Assembly (NCBI RefSeq): GCF_014773435.2
Contig: NZ_JACXAG020000005.1
Location: 154,903 to 218,902, forward strand
DNA from: Polycladospora coralii
Lineage (GTDB): Bacteria; Bacillota; Bacilli; Thermoactinomycetales; Thermoactinomycetaceae
DNA: 64,000 nucleotides
Direction: 5' to 3'
The notes under the pieces were generated by a model. That model saw only the letters and a program-made list of their open reading frames with translations, was not told where the DNA came from and ran no database searches. Both the position numbers and the translations under genes were made by a program. The number at the start of each line of letters is the position of its first letter. Within the stretch, counting starts at the first letter, position 1. Shown here in pieces: positions 51,176 through 60,897 of the stretch.

Positions 51176-51339
51176 GGGAACGCCCTTTTTTAGCTGACAT
51201 AAGATATAGGTAAAGTGAGTCGTGTCGATTAACCTAAATGAGGAAGTGTGCTTCACGTAGCCAAAACCTGAAGGTCAGACCGACAGGGAGTTTGGTGCAG
51301 CGGTCTTTTCAGTTGGTTTGCAAGATGAAAGTGCATGGA

Positions 51340-51410
51340 GAAGATAATACACGATGCTAAAATAGAAAAATCATGCAAATCGACAAGCCGGAGGCAAGGT
51401 CAACAAATGG
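51340..51410 (+). repeat. Scrap related to the transposase remnant at 11035
   Basis: The stretch with TACACGATGCTAAAAT and AATCATGCAAATCGACA matches TACACGACGCTAAAAT and AATCATGCAAATCAACA at about 11045-11085. Both look like one piece of an IS5-like transposase. The 310-bp gap between 51176 and 51485 holds nothing else I can assign. Confidence 0.65.
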
Positions 51411-51485
51411 GAGTGTTATTTTGTGATAACACTCCTTAAAACGCTATGTTCGTCTCTATCTTTGAAAATGATGGGGGAGTTGCAT

Positions 51486-52625
51486 ATGAGTAGTGTAGAT
51501 GTGAATGATGTGGCTAAGAACGAAAGTCAAGAAGCCACAATGCGAGATATTTTTGCACAAATGGATATTTATGGCCATGAACAAGTGATTTTTTGTCGGC
51601 ATGCACCTACTGGACTTAAAGCGATTATTGGAATTCATAACACAACGATGGGCCCTGCTTTAGGTGGATGTCGAATGATTCCCTATCGCACTACCTCAGA
51701 AGCCTTGGAAGATGTTTTACGTCTTTCAAAAGGAATGACTTATAAGTGTGGATTAGCAGACGTCGACTTTGGTGGGGGCAAAATGGTGATTATTGGTGAT
51801 CCACTTACAGATAAATCACCTGAATTGTTTCGAACGGTGGGACGCTTTGTAGGCGGGTTAAGTGGACGATTTTTTACGGGTACCGATATGGGAACAGAAC
51901 CAGAAGATTTTATCTATGCGAAGAGAGAATCTAACTCTTTTGTGGGATTACCCAGCACACATGGCGGTAGTGGAGATACATCCATTCCGACGGCACTAGG
52001 TGTATTACAGGGGATTCGTGCAACTGTAAGACATTTATGGGGTCAGGATGATCTAGTAGGGCGTACAATTGCGATCCAAGGCATCGGAAAAGTAGGTATT
52101 AAACTCTTAGATGCACTGATCGCCGAAGGTGCTGTTTGTATTATTGCTGATTTGAATCAGCAAAAATGTAAAGAACTAAAAGAGAAATATAAGGATCATC
52201 TACGTATTAGCAAAGTTGAACATATTCATCGTGAGAGCTGTGATATTTTCTCTCCATGTGCACGAGGCGGAGTCATTAATGACCGGTCTATTCATGAATT
52301 GAATTGTCATTCAATTGTGGGTTCTGCGAATAATCAATTAGATGAGCTTTATCATGGAGATCTTTTATTTGAAAAAGGGATACTATATGCTCCTGACTAT
52401 CTTGTAAATGCTGGGGGCCTCATACAGGTGGCGGATGAATTAGAAGGATACGATGAAGCGAGAGTAATGGCTAAAACAACAGCAATTTATGAGATGCTCC
52501 TACAAATTTATGAGCGTTCTCATCAAGAAAAAATTTCGACTACACGAGCTGCTGATCGTTTGGTAAACGAAAAAATGGAAAAAGTAGCGGATTTACGTCG
52601 GATTTTATTGGGATTCGATCGTTAA
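51486..52625 (+). CDS. Leucine/Glu/Phe/Val dehydrogenase family (likely leucine dehydrogenase)
   Basis: The ~379-residue enzyme has the family marks: GPALGGCRMIPYRTTSEALE with DVLRLSKGMTYKCGLADVDF (Lys of KGMTYK and KCGL), GGGKMVIIGDP and the NAD fold IAIQGIGKVGIKLLDALIAEG. It deaminates branched-chain amino acids to 2-oxo acids with NAD+. The ATG at 51486 follows GGGGGAG; upstream in-frame codons are unlikely to be used. It feeds the E1/E2 complex encoded next, so the order matches the Bacillus bkd region. Confidence 0.9.
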   Translation: MSSVDVNDVAKNESQEATMRDIFAQMDIYGHEQVIFCRHAPTGLKAIIGIHNTTMGPALGGCRMIPYRTTSEALEDVLRLSKGMTYKCGLADVDFGGGKMVIIGDPLTDKSPELFRTVGRFVGGLSGRFFTGTDMGTEPEDFIYAKRESNSFVGLPSTHGGSGDTSIPTALGVLQGIRATVRHLWGQDDLVGRTIAIQGIGKVGIKLLDALIAEGAVCIIADLNQQKCKELKEKYKDHLRISKVEHIHRESCDIFSPCARGGVINDRSIHELNCHSIVGSANNQLDELYHGDLLFEKGILYAPDYLVNAGGLIQVADELEGYDEARVMAKTTAIYEMLLQIYERSHQEKISTTRAADRLVNEKMEKVADLRRILLGFDR

Positions 52626-52645
52626 GATCATAGGGGGGATCGCAT

Positions 52646-53713
52646 TTGCTCGGGCAATTAGAGAAGGATTGGATACAATATGTGTCGATAGAGGGTCAAC
52701 TAACAGAGGCAGGTGCAGCAATCTGGGAAGAAATGTCGGATCGAGATAAAAAGCAGTTTTATCAATGGATGGTGTATATCCGTTCATTTGATCGCAGAGC
52801 CATTTTGTTACAAAGACAAGGGCGTATTGGGACCTATGCACCTTTGGAAGGACAGGAAGCTGCCCAAGTAGGGAGTGCGTATGCACTGACAGCCCAAGAC
52901 TTTGTATTTCCTAGTTATCGCGAACATGGTGTTGCTTTAGTTCAAGGAATGCCTCTTACCCAAATTTTCTTATATTGGATGGGGCGTGTTGAAGGCTGTA
53001 AAGCTCCAACTGATGTTCGTGTCTTACCACCAGCGGTTCCGATTGCAACCCAAATTCCACATGCGGTGGGCGCAGCTTGGGCTTCAAAATTAAAAAAAGA
53101 GAAAGAGATTGCGATTGCTTACTTTGGTGACGGTGCCACATCTGAAGGGGATTTTCATGAAGCCTGTAACTTTTCAGGTGTTTTTCAAGTCCCTGTTATT
53201 TTATTTTGTCAAAATAATGGGTATGCCATCAGTGTCCCATTTTCAAGACAATCTGCTTCCGAAACAGTAGCTGAAAAAGCGAAGGCTTACAATTTTCCGG
53301 GATATCGTGTAGATGGTAATGATGTATTAGCCGTATATGATGTGACCAAACGAGCTATCGAGCGAGCTCGGCGAGGTGAGGGGCCTACACTCATAGAAGC
53401 GGTCACCTATAGAAAAGGATCACATACGACTGCTGATGATGCTAGACGCTATCGCCCCCAAGCAGAGGTAGACGAATGGATCAAAGAGCGTGATCCTATC
53501 GCACGCTACCGCAAGCTACTTGTTCTTGATGGATTATTGGATGAAAGAGAGGATGAAGATTGGAGGAAAGAATGTGACGAAAAGATAGATCAAGCGATTC
53601 GTGAAGCTGAATCACTCACACCTCTTCCACCGGAGCATGTATTTACGCATCTTTTTGCTCAGTTATCCAAGCAAGAAAAAGCACAACAAGCAGAACTAAG
53701 GGAGGAAAGATGA
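52646..53713 (+). CDS. 2-oxo acid dehydrogenase E1 alpha (branched-chain/pyruvate type)
   Basis: The 355-residue protein is an E1 alpha subunit: ThDP site FGDGATSEGDFHEACNFSGV with NN at FCQNNGYAIS, the phospho-loop region YRKGSHTTADDARRYR, and PSYREHGVAL. It decarboxylates a branched-chain 2-oxo acid or pyruvate with the beta subunit encoded one base later. It starts at TTG with GGGGGG. Context with leucine dehydrogenase favours the branched-chain substrate. Confidence 0.92.
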   Translation: MLGQLEKDWIQYVSIEGQLTEAGAAIWEEMSDRDKKQFYQWMVYIRSFDRRAILLQRQGRIGTYAPLEGQEAAQVGSAYALTAQDFVFPSYREHGVALVQGMPLTQIFLYWMGRVEGCKAPTDVRVLPPAVPIATQIPHAVGAAWASKLKKEKEIAIAYFGDGATSEGDFHEACNFSGVFQVPVILFCQNNGYAISVPFSRQSASETVAEKAKAYNFPGYRVDGNDVLAVYDVTKRAIERARRGEGPTLIEAVTYRKGSHTTADDARRYRPQAEVDEWIKERDPIARYRKLLVLDGLLDEREDEDWRKECDEKIDQAIREAESLTPLPPEHVFTHLFAQLSKQEKAQQAELREER

Positions 53714-54691
53714 ATGTCCCCATCTACAATGGTACAGGCAATTCAAAGTGGCTTATATGAGGCACTTGCTCAGCATGATGAAGTGATCGTATTAGGGGAA
53801 GATGTGGGTAAAAACGGAGGCGTTTTTCGTGCTACGGAGGGTTTATGGGCGCAATTTGGTGATGAGCGTGTCATCGATACGCCTTTATCTGAAGCTGCGA
53901 TCATAGGGGCTTCCATCGGTATGGCGATTAATGGTTTAAAACCGGTTGCAGAAATACAATTTATGGGTTTTATATATCCGGCGATGGAGCAAATTGTTAC
54001 GCATATGGCTCGATTACGGACTCGTACGCAAGGGGCGTATCCAGCCACTGTAGTCGTGCGTGTGCCATATGGGGGCGGGATTCGAGCACCCGAATTACAT
54101 TGTGACTCAACCGAAAGCTTGTTTACACATATTCCAGGTATAAAGGTGGTAACCCCTTCGACACCAAAAGATGCAAAAGGATTACTGCTGGCAGCGATTC
54201 GGGACCCAGATCCTGTTCTTTTTCTTGAGCCCATGCAACTTTACAGGTCGATTAAAGAAGAGATACCGGCGGGATGGTATGAAATTCCGATAGGTGAAGC
54301 TAGACGAGTTTGTGAAGGTGATGATTTGACGTTGATTAGCTGGGGAACGATGGTGCCAGTAACAGAAGCGGCTGCAAAGCAAGCTTTACAACTTGGCATA
54401 TCTTGTGAAGTGATTGATCTGAGGAGCTTATCTCCAATAGATGAAGAAACCATCATTCAGTCTGTGAAAAAAACAGGTCGGGCCATGATTATACATGAAG
54501 CACCTAAAACAGCGGGGTTAGGTGCTGAGATCACCTCGATTATAAATGAACAAGCTTTTTTATACTTAGAAGCGCCAGTCAAGCGTGTAACCGGTTATGA
54601 TGCACCAGTGCCGATGTATGCTTTAGAAGATACGTATCGCCCTCATCAGGAGCGGGTTTTGAAAGCCATTCAGGAAGTGATGTCATTTTAG
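53714..54691 (+). CDS. 2-oxo acid dehydrogenase E1 beta
   Basis: The 325-residue protein is an E1 beta subunit (VIVLGEDVGKNGGVFRATEG, RVIDTPLSEAAIIGASIGMA, AEIQFMGFIYPAMEQIVTHM, RVPYGGGIRAPELHCDSTES). With E1 alpha it forms an alpha2-beta2 heterotetramer. The stop of E1 alpha touches its start, so production is coupled. Confidence 0.94.
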   Translation: MSPSTMVQAIQSGLYEALAQHDEVIVLGEDVGKNGGVFRATEGLWAQFGDERVIDTPLSEAAIIGASIGMAINGLKPVAEIQFMGFIYPAMEQIVTHMARLRTRTQGAYPATVVVRVPYGGGIRAPELHCDSTESLFTHIPGIKVVTPSTPKDAKGLLLAAIRDPDPVLFLEPMQLYRSIKEEIPAGWYEIPIGEARRVCEGDDLTLISWGTMVPVTEAAAKQALQLGISCEVIDLRSLSPIDEETIIQSVKKTGRAMIIHEAPKTAGLGAEITSIINEQAFLYLEAPVKRVTGYDAPVPMYALEDTYRPHQERVLKAIQEVMSF

Positions 54692-54700
54692 TGGGGAGGA

Positions 54701-55834
54701 ATGAGTGTGACTGTTCTTTTTCGATTACCGGATGTAGGCGAAGGAGTAGCTGAGGCTGAAGTCGTAAAATGGCTGGTTCAGGTAGGGGAACCCATTACCG
54801 AAAATCAACCGGTAGTAGAAGTCCAAACAGATAAAGCGATTGTAGAATTACCATCACCAGCGACGGGCGCTCTGACTAAGCAAGAATATGCGGAAGGAGA
54901 GATTGTACCGGTGGGGGCAATTCTTTATGAGATTGATGGACAGAGCCTGACAGAAGAAAAGGATGAATCAAACGTTTTAAATGAAATACTCCCAAAACGT
55001 GTACTGGCTGCACCTTCTACAAGACGCAAGGCTCGTGAGAGGGGTATTCCATTAGAGGAAGTGAAGGGGACTGGACCTGCGGGCCGCGTGCTAGATCAAG
55101 ATCTCGATCACTGGCTTAATCAGCAAAATACGGAGGAGGATATTGTGGATGCAACCATCAAACTTTCTCCAACTAGACGTGTGATTGCTCAGCGCTTACA
55201 ACAGTCTATCCAGCAAAAGCCACATGTTACGCATTTTGCGACTGTAAATGTAAATGGACTTGTCGACTATCGAAACAAACAAAGCCAAGATCAAAATAAA
55301 TTATCTTACTTACCCATACTCTTGAAAATCATGGGAAAGACCTTGCAAATGCATCCTCTTTTTAATGCGCACTACGATGAACAAGAGCAGAAAGTGATAC
55401 CCCATCCCTCTGTGTCAATCGGATTAGCCACAGATACTGAGAATGGATTACTAGTACCTGTACTTCACCAAGTGGAGACGAAAAATATGGATCAATTGTC
55501 TACGGAAGCAAGGGCATTAATCGAAAGTGCCAAAAGTGGAAAGTGTACATCTGCACAACTTTCGGGCAGCACTTTTACAGTTAGTAACACGGGCCCCTTG
55601 GGAGGTGCTTGGGCAACACCTATTATAAACCCACCTGAAGTAGCCATTGCGGCACTTCATCCGATAGAGCGCGTACCGGTTGTAGAAGGGGAGCAATTAG
55701 GGATCGGATGGCGTATGAATGTTTCGCTCAGCTTTGATCATCGTGTACTTGATGGTGCTGATGCGATCCGTTTTACCAATACGCTCGAATACTATACAGA
55801 AGATCCAACAAGACTTTTACGTGAATGGGTCTAA
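54701..55834 (+). CDS. 2-oxo acid dehydrogenase E2 (dihydrolipoamide acyltransferase), short form
   Basis: The 377-residue protein has one lipoyl domain (about 1-78, lipoyl Lys in VQTDKAIVELPSP), one E1/E3-binding domain (about 102-138, LAAPSTRRKARERGIPLEEV) and the catalytic domain with SFDHRVLDGADA. It is shorter than usual E2s because linkers are small. No E3 follows, so the lipoamide dehydrogenase must come from elsewhere. Acyl-CoA products would enter branched-chain fatty-acid synthesis or degradation. Confidence 0.93.
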   Translation: MSVTVLFRLPDVGEGVAEAEVVKWLVQVGEPITENQPVVEVQTDKAIVELPSPATGALTKQEYAEGEIVPVGAILYEIDGQSLTEEKDESNVLNEILPKRVLAAPSTRRKARERGIPLEEVKGTGPAGRVLDQDLDHWLNQQNTEEDIVDATIKLSPTRRVIAQRLQQSIQQKPHVTHFATVNVNGLVDYRNKQSQDQNKLSYLPILLKIMGKTLQMHPLFNAHYDEQEQKVIPHPSVSIGLATDTENGLLVPVLHQVETKNMDQLSTEARALIESAKSGKCTSAQLSGSTFTVSNTGPLGGAWATPIINPPEVAIAALHPIERVPVVEGEQLGIGWRMNVSLSFDHRVLDGADAIRFTNTLEYYTEDPTRLLREWV

Positions 55835-55838
55835 TTGC

Positions 55839-55876
55839 ATAACCGCCTAGCAAAGCTGCTGGCGGTTATTTTGTTT
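55839..55876. terminator. Convergent terminator after E2
   Basis: ATAACCGCC pairs with GGCGGTTAT, followed by TTTGTTT. It overlaps the 3' end of the CPBP gene. Confidence 0.85.
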
Positions 55877-56668
55877 CAACCAGATCAAGAGGATAAGTCC
55901 ACTCCATAAAAGCAGTGTGTATAACCCTGATTCTCCTGTTACATAAGTCCAATTGGATTGTTTATTGTAAAATAAGATATCGAAAAAGGAGCGTATATGG
56001 TTAATGCCGGCATGGAGAAAAATGACAGGCCATAAACTCTGGCTATACGCACGCATGTAGCCCATGAAGATGGATAAGATGAAAACGGCAATCGTAAATA
56101 GTGCTGTGTTTAAAATGAAATGTCCAGAAGTGTAGTATCCACCCATAAAGATAAAAGGGAGATGAAATAGTGTCCAAATCAAAGCGGTATATAACACAGT
56201 GCGATTAAGGCCTAGTTTCGGTTGTAAACGAGCTTGTAGATATCCCCTCCAACCTACTTCTTCAAACAAAGAGAATAAAAGCGGAGTTAAGAAAAAGGCC
56301 GGATGGAAAAAGGTTTTAAGTAATAGGATGAATCGTCCGGAATGGTCGGCGATACCATTTGGGAACTGAGAAGCTGGAGGAAGCTGGATAAAGCCAGTAA
56401 CCCAAGCCAAGAGAAAACTAATGATGAGTAAGCCGATGATGATTAGAGAAACGAAATACCATCGATAATGACCAATACGAGACAAACCTAATTCACGAAA
56501 GCGATGTGGGCGTTTACTAAAAAGGAGAAACGGGATTAAAACCAAGAATGGCATCATTTGTCCCAGCATTTTTAGAAAGGGGATTTCGGATAAAAACAGG
56601 ATGAAAGTAAGTCCAATGACAAGTAGTGCATATAAAGTAACGTTTCGATAAGTAGAATCTTTAAACAT
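55847..56668 (-). CDS. CPBP-family intramembrane glutamic endopeptidase
   Basis: The 273-residue protein has about eight membrane helices and the CPBP motifs EEVGWRGYL (motif 1), ALIWTLFHLPFI (motif 2) and HAGINH (motif 3). Members are intramembrane proteases or immunity proteins; several are linked to bacteriocin self-protection or prenyl-CAAX processing. No partner gene is evident here. Confidence 0.9.
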   Translation of the reverse strand: MFKDSTYRNVTLYALLVIGLTFILFLSEIPFLKMLGQMMPFLVLIPFLLFSKRPHRFRELGLSRIGHYRWYFVSLIIIGLLIISFLLAWVTGFIQLPPASQFPNGIADHSGRFILLLKTFFHPAFFLTPLLFSLFEEVGWRGYLQARLQPKLGLNRTVLYTALIWTLFHLPFIFMGGYYTSGHFILNTALFTIAVFILSIFMGYMRAYSQSLWPVIFLHAGINHIRSFFDILFYNKQSNWTYVTGESGLYTLLLWSGLILLIWLKQNNRQQLC

Positions 56669-56780
56669 ATTTATTCAACTCCGTTTGCTTGAGATAGCTC
56701 AAGTATAGCGGTGTAGTTGAAATTTACTGATCGATTTAGATGACAAAAGATAAGATTTACCTTACAGTTTTGCAAGAAAG

Positions 56781-56805
56781 AAGAGCTGAGATGACCTCAG
56801 CTCTT
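56781..56805 (-). terminator. Terminator of the phoD-like gene
   Basis: A perfect 10-bp stem, AAGAGCTGAG / CTCAGCTCTT, is followed on the minus strand by CTTTCTT. Confidence 0.85.
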
Positions 56806-56810
56806 CAGGC

Positions 56811-58766
56811 TTATTTTAAGTTGATTTTAGCTTGATTAACAGGAACTTCGCATTTGAAAATGGTTTCTTTATCTTGTGGCTGCTCTTTTTTGATATTCCC
56901 GACACTATATGCTTTCCATACCGCTTTATCTGCGGTAAGCGTCATCGTACAATACCCATGTTTCGTGCTATTAAAGCACTTGATCCACGGATTTTCGTGA
57001 TAAATATCAGTGGAGAGAATTTTGTCGATAATAGAATCAATTAAACCTGGGAGTGAGAAAGATTTTTGGCTGTTTATCGCTTGTGATTTGCTTTGTGCTT
57101 GGGCCACTTTTTGATACACGTTCTTCTCTTTTAAGATTTCTTTAATCGCTTCATCCGATAAGGGACTAGAATGAGTCGTTTCAGGTGATTGAGGTGTCAC
57201 ATCATCGCGGGCTTGTACCGACCAAGGCATTGCATTTGATAAGGCATTATACATAGCCTCTTTAAAGTTTAATGAGGTGACAGCTCCCACCATAAACTCT
57301 ACACCAACGGCTTCACTATCTTTATCTTCTTTGTAGTTTTGCTTGATTAAATTCGCTTCGAAGGTGTGTAAATCTCCCGTCAGCGTGATCCAGTTTTGAA
57401 TTCCAGCATCTTTTAATTCTTTGGTGATGAAATCGCGTTCCCAGCTAAATCCATCCCAGGCATCTAAATTGGCGTATCTACCTAGCATATATAACGGCGT
57501 GAATTGTACTGCATTGGCCCATATCTTCCACGTTTGATTAGACGTTTTCATCTTGTCTAAGAACCACGTTCTTTGACCGCTAATTTCTTCACCTAAAATC
57601 GATTGTTTAGGGTTAAATATATTGGCGCATCCTTTGGTGAAATTATTATCCTCTCCACATGGTGGGCTGCTACGGTATAAGCGCTGGTCAGTCAAGACGA
57701 TCTCTGCTAAATTGCCGATTTTAACAGAGCGATAAATCTGGAAGTCCGTATAGTTTTTACGAAGATCTAAATGTACACGAGCGGGAATGTATTCAAACCA
57801 AGCTTGATTGGCGGCAAAGCGACGTGTGGGGTTTGACTGCTCATCTTCTCCAGGTGCAATAGCAGGATAGTAGGCATTGTCAGCAAATTCATGGTCATCC
57901 CATGTTGCGATCATCGCATGATTCTCATGTAGTTTTTGTAGATTGATATCTTTGCGAAGACTGCGGTAAATGGTACGATAATCGGCCAGTGTTTGGGCTA
58001 AAAATCCGCCGCTAGGTAGCTTGATCTTGCGATCTTTGAGTGGGTTTTGCCATGAAGGATCACCTACAGCTTCATAAATATAGTCACCTAAGTGAATGAC
58101 AAAATCCAACTCTTCTTCAGCGATATGATGGAAAGCGTGGTAATAGCCATTGGTGTAATCTTGACAGCTTACATAGGCAAACTTTACGGCTTCAATGGCA
58201 TGATTTTCTTTGGGTAGGGTTTTAAAGTGACCGGTCTGACTGACGTGACCGGATTGTGTAATAAACCGATAGTAGTAATGTTTACTTGAATCAAGGTATC
58301 CATCTAAATCTACTTTGACCACATGGTCGAACTGTTCCCAAATGGGGGTGTATCCACTTATTTGAACATTTTGAAAGGATGAGTCGCTTGCAACTTCGAC
58401 TTTAACAAATTGACCGTTTTCAATGAAGCTGGTAATAGCTGGATCTAAGGAAGAAGTTGAGGAATCAAGCCATTCGACAAGATCGTGATTAAATTGGGTA
58501 AGACGAATGCCATTACTTACCTGTGGATCAACCCGTGTCCATAATATAGCACCTGTTGAAGTCGGGTCACCGCTTGCAACTGAGAGTGAAAAGCCTTCTC
58601 CGATCGGATAGTGTGGTAAATACGATGGCTCTATCGCGCTTGCAGATTCTGCAAACACTTTGGATATAAGTCCACCGCCCAAGCTGTGCGTTACTAAAAA
58701 AGCAGAGCCTGCTAACAAAGATTTTAAAAATATTCGTCTTTCGTGATTAAAGTTTGATTGTGGCAT
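56811..58766 (-). CDS. PhoD-family alkaline phosphatase/phosphodiesterase
   Basis: The 651-residue protein has a Tat-type signal (HERRIFLKSLLAGSAFLVTH) and PhoD domains: N-terminal Fn3-like region with SLSVASGDPTSTGAILWTRV and the metallophosphoesterase with FAYVSCQDY, DFVIHLGDYIYE, WDDHEF and TGDLHTFEANL. It is a Ca/Fe-dependent extracytoplasmic phosphodiesterase that attacks teichoic acids and other phosphate esters. It is usually part of the phosphate-starvation response; no clear Pho box was found. Confidence 0.92.
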   Translation of the reverse strand: MPQSNFNHERRIFLKSLLAGSAFLVTHSLGGGLISKVFAESASAIEPSYLPHYPIGEGFSLSVASGDPTSTGAILWTRVDPQVSNGIRLTQFNHDLVEWLDSSTSSLDPAITSFIENGQFVKVEVASDSSFQNVQISGYTPIWEQFDHVVKVDLDGYLDSSKHYYYRFITQSGHVSQTGHFKTLPKENHAIEAVKFAYVSCQDYTNGYYHAFHHIAEEELDFVIHLGDYIYEAVGDPSWQNPLKDRKIKLPSGGFLAQTLADYRTIYRSLRKDINLQKLHENHAMIATWDDHEFADNAYYPAIAPGEDEQSNPTRRFAANQAWFEYIPARVHLDLRKNYTDFQIYRSVKIGNLAEIVLTDQRLYRSSPPCGEDNNFTKGCANIFNPKQSILGEEISGQRTWFLDKMKTSNQTWKIWANAVQFTPLYMLGRYANLDAWDGFSWERDFITKELKDAGIQNWITLTGDLHTFEANLIKQNYKEDKDSEAVGVEFMVGAVTSLNFKEAMYNALSNAMPWSVQARDDVTPQSPETTHSSPLSDEAIKEILKEKNVYQKVAQAQSKSQAINSQKSFSLPGLIDSIIDKILSTDIYHENPWIKCFNSTKHGYCTMTLTADKAVWKAYSVGNIKKEQPQDKETIFKCEVPVNQAKINLK

Positions 58767-59033
58767 TATGATAATCTCCTATTTGATATGTATAAATAAC
58801 GAATTAACTCTATTTATTATACAAAAATATGTATTTTAACTCTATCTATATTTTAAACAATCATCATTTTTTTATATATTCTTAATAAACACGATGGTGG
58901 ATAGAAAAATGAGCAGAAAAAAGATAGGGTTTTTATTGGAGGATGTATAAAAATAATTATTAGAATGTTTGAATTATATCATGTTCTTTAAAATAGTTAC
59001 CATGATTGCAGCAACAGAGCCAATCGCATTTAA

Positions 59034-59075
59034 TTTACATACTTTATAAACATATATGTTTATAAAGTATGTAAA
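59034..59075. promoter_or_regulatory. 42-bp perfect palindrome upstream of the SDR operon
   Basis: Two 21-bp arms, beginning TTTACATACTTTATAAAC and ending with the exact mirror, meet without a spacer around ATATAT. It lies 45 bp before the SDR start. It could be the operator of a dimeric or tetrameric regulator. No regulator gene is adjacent. The rest of the 354-bp gap (58767-59120) is AT-rich with the divergent promoters. Confidence 0.75.
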
Positions 59076-59120
59076 GGGGTATTTCTATATTGTCAACACA
59101 AACATGAGGAGGAATAAACG

Positions 59121-59855
59121 ATGAATGAATCTCAAGTGGTTATGATTACAGGTGCTACCAAAGGCTTAGGTAAAGCACTAACATGGGCATTTGCAAAAGC
59201 AGGTGCAAAATTAGCGGTTTCAGCTAGAGGGCAAGATGGTTTGGATGAACTCGCTAGTCAGTTAAAAAGACAAGGGGTTGAAGTGTTAGCTGTTCAAGGA
59301 GATATGGCAAATAATCGTGACGTTGACCGTTTTGTAGCAATGACAGAGAAGAAATTTGGACAAATTGACGTGTTAATTAACAATGCTTCTATTTTCGGTC
59401 CTAGCCCCTCCCCCTATCTGCTGGACTTTCCCGAAGAAGACTTTCTAGAAGTCCTGCGTATCAATAGCATGAATCCATTTCTTGTGACCAAAAGGGTGTT
59501 AACAGGGATGCTAATTAGAGAACAAGGCGTCATCATCAATGTTACTTCAGAAGCGGGACGAACTGGTTTCGCTGGATGGGGAGCTTACGGAATTTCTAAG
59601 TTTGCACTGGAAGGGCTGACTCAAACTTGGGCAGATGAGCTAGATGAAACTGGTATTCGTATTTATATGGTGGATCCCGGTGAAATGGATACAGATATGC
59701 ATGCGCTTGCGGTACCAGACTGTGATTATGAACTAAATGATCCCCAAGCCATTACGCCCGTTTTTTTATACTTAGCCTCTAAGGAAGCCAAATACTTAAG
59801 TGGTGAGCGGATTGAAGCAACCAAGTGGTTAGCAGAAAGAAGGGATGCAAAATGA
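59121..59855 (+). CDS. Short-chain dehydrogenase/reductase
   Basis: The 244-residue protein is a classical SDR: TGATKGLGKAL (cofactor loop), LINNASIFG, catalytic Ser in INVTSEAG and YGISK (Tyr-x-x-x-Lys). It ends in an ATGA overlap with the QueA-like gene, so the two are coupled. The pairing suggests that it acts on a ribosyl or nucleoside-like substrate, but this is inference. Confidence 0.9.
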   Translation: MNESQVVMITGATKGLGKALTWAFAKAGAKLAVSARGQDGLDELASQLKRQGVEVLAVQGDMANNRDVDRFVAMTEKKFGQIDVLINNASIFGPSPSPYLLDFPEEDFLEVLRINSMNPFLVTKRVLTGMLIREQGVIINVTSEAGRTGFAGWGAYGISKFALEGLTQTWADELDETGIRIYMVDPGEMDTDMHALAVPDCDYELNDPQAITPVFLYLASKEAKYLSGERIEATKWLAERRDAK

Positions 59856-60889
59856 CAGCCCCTATCTTATTCCACTTGCCAAATGACCGGAATGCTACTG
59901 CACCACCCGAACGAAGAGGGATAAGGCGTGATCAAGTTGGACTTATGGTTTCAGATCGGAAAACAGGAGATAGTCAGCACACACGCTTTGATCGATTAAT
60001 CGATTTTCTAAACCGAGGAGATACCATTGTCTTAAATGCGAGTCGAACGATTCCTGCTGTGTTGTATGGAGAGTGGAGACGAGATCAATCTGTGCTGGTG
60101 GCGCGATTAGAAGTTCGTTTAGCCAAGCAATTAAGTGAACAAATATGGGAAGTACTACCAGTAAAAAAGGGGATGAGAGTAGGTGATGAATGGATTTTTT
60201 CATCACAATTAAAAGCAGAAGTAATCGCTACAGACGCTACTTCCCCTCTAGTAACCGTGAAATTTTCACTAGAGAAGGAAGCATTCTATGAGCAAATTTA
60301 TCGCTTGGGAGAGCCGATTCGCTATGAATATATCAAAAAGCCGTGGAGTTTAGATTATTATCAAACCGTTTTTGCTACAACACCTGGATCAGTCGAACTT
60401 CCCTCCGCTGGGCGTGCATTTAGCTGGGAGCTACTAATTGCCTTGCGAAAAAAAGGAATAAACATTGTTTTTCTTACCCTTCATACCGGATTAAGCTATT
60501 ACTTAGACGATTCATATGTGATGAAACCAGAACGAAATTGTGAAGATTATGAAGTGGCAGAAGAGGCAATTGCGACGATAGCACAGACAAAAAAAGAAGG
60601 TGGAAAAGTAATTGCTGTTGGGACAACAGTTGTCCGTGCACTCGAAAGTGTGGTCGAAGAGAGTGGTCAGCTTCAAGCTCAAAAAGGAAGAACTTGTGTA
60701 AAAATCGATGCCCATACAAAACTTGCGGTTGTGGATGGATTGATTACCGGATTTCATGAGCCAGAAGCTTCTCATCTTGACCTACTTAATGCTTTCACAG
60801 GATCAAAACAATTATCCAAAATGTATAAAGAGGCACTTACGCATCAATATTTATGGCATGAATTTGGTGATATCCATCTGCTGATGTAG
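59852..60889 (+). CDS. QueA-like S-adenosylmethionine:tRNA ribosyltransferase-isomerase paralogue
   Basis: The ~345-residue protein resembles QueA, which transfers the ribosyl part of SAM to preQ1 in tRNA. QueA blocks are recognisable: DTIVLNASRTIPAVLYG (normally DxLVxNDTRVIPARL), LHTGLSYYL, and VIAVGTTVVRALES. It is divergent: the usual DY-LP start and ND-T-R motif are changed (NASRT). It may be a paralogue with another substrate and not the housekeeping QueA. Start at 59852 because it overlaps the SDR stop. Confidence 0.8.
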   Translation: MTAPILFHLPNDRNATAPPERRGIRRDQVGLMVSDRKTGDSQHTRFDRLIDFLNRGDTIVLNASRTIPAVLYGEWRRDQSVLVARLEVRLAKQLSEQIWEVLPVKKGMRVGDEWIFSSQLKAEVIATDATSPLVTVKFSLEKEAFYEQIYRLGEPIRYEYIKKPWSLDYYQTVFATTPGSVELPSAGRAFSWELLIALRKKGINIVFLTLHTGLSYYLDDSYVMKPERNCEDYEVAEEAIATIAQTKKEGGKVIAVGTTVVRALESVVEESGQLQAQKGRTCVKIDAHTKLAVVDGLITGFHEPEASHLDLLNAFTGSKQLSKMYKEALTHQYLWHEFGDIHLLM

Positions 60890-60897
60890 GAGGGGAA

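Noticed and set aside
55847..56668. CPBP protease as part of a bacteriocin system
   Set aside because: No precursor or exporter is adjacent; the neighbours are metabolic genes.
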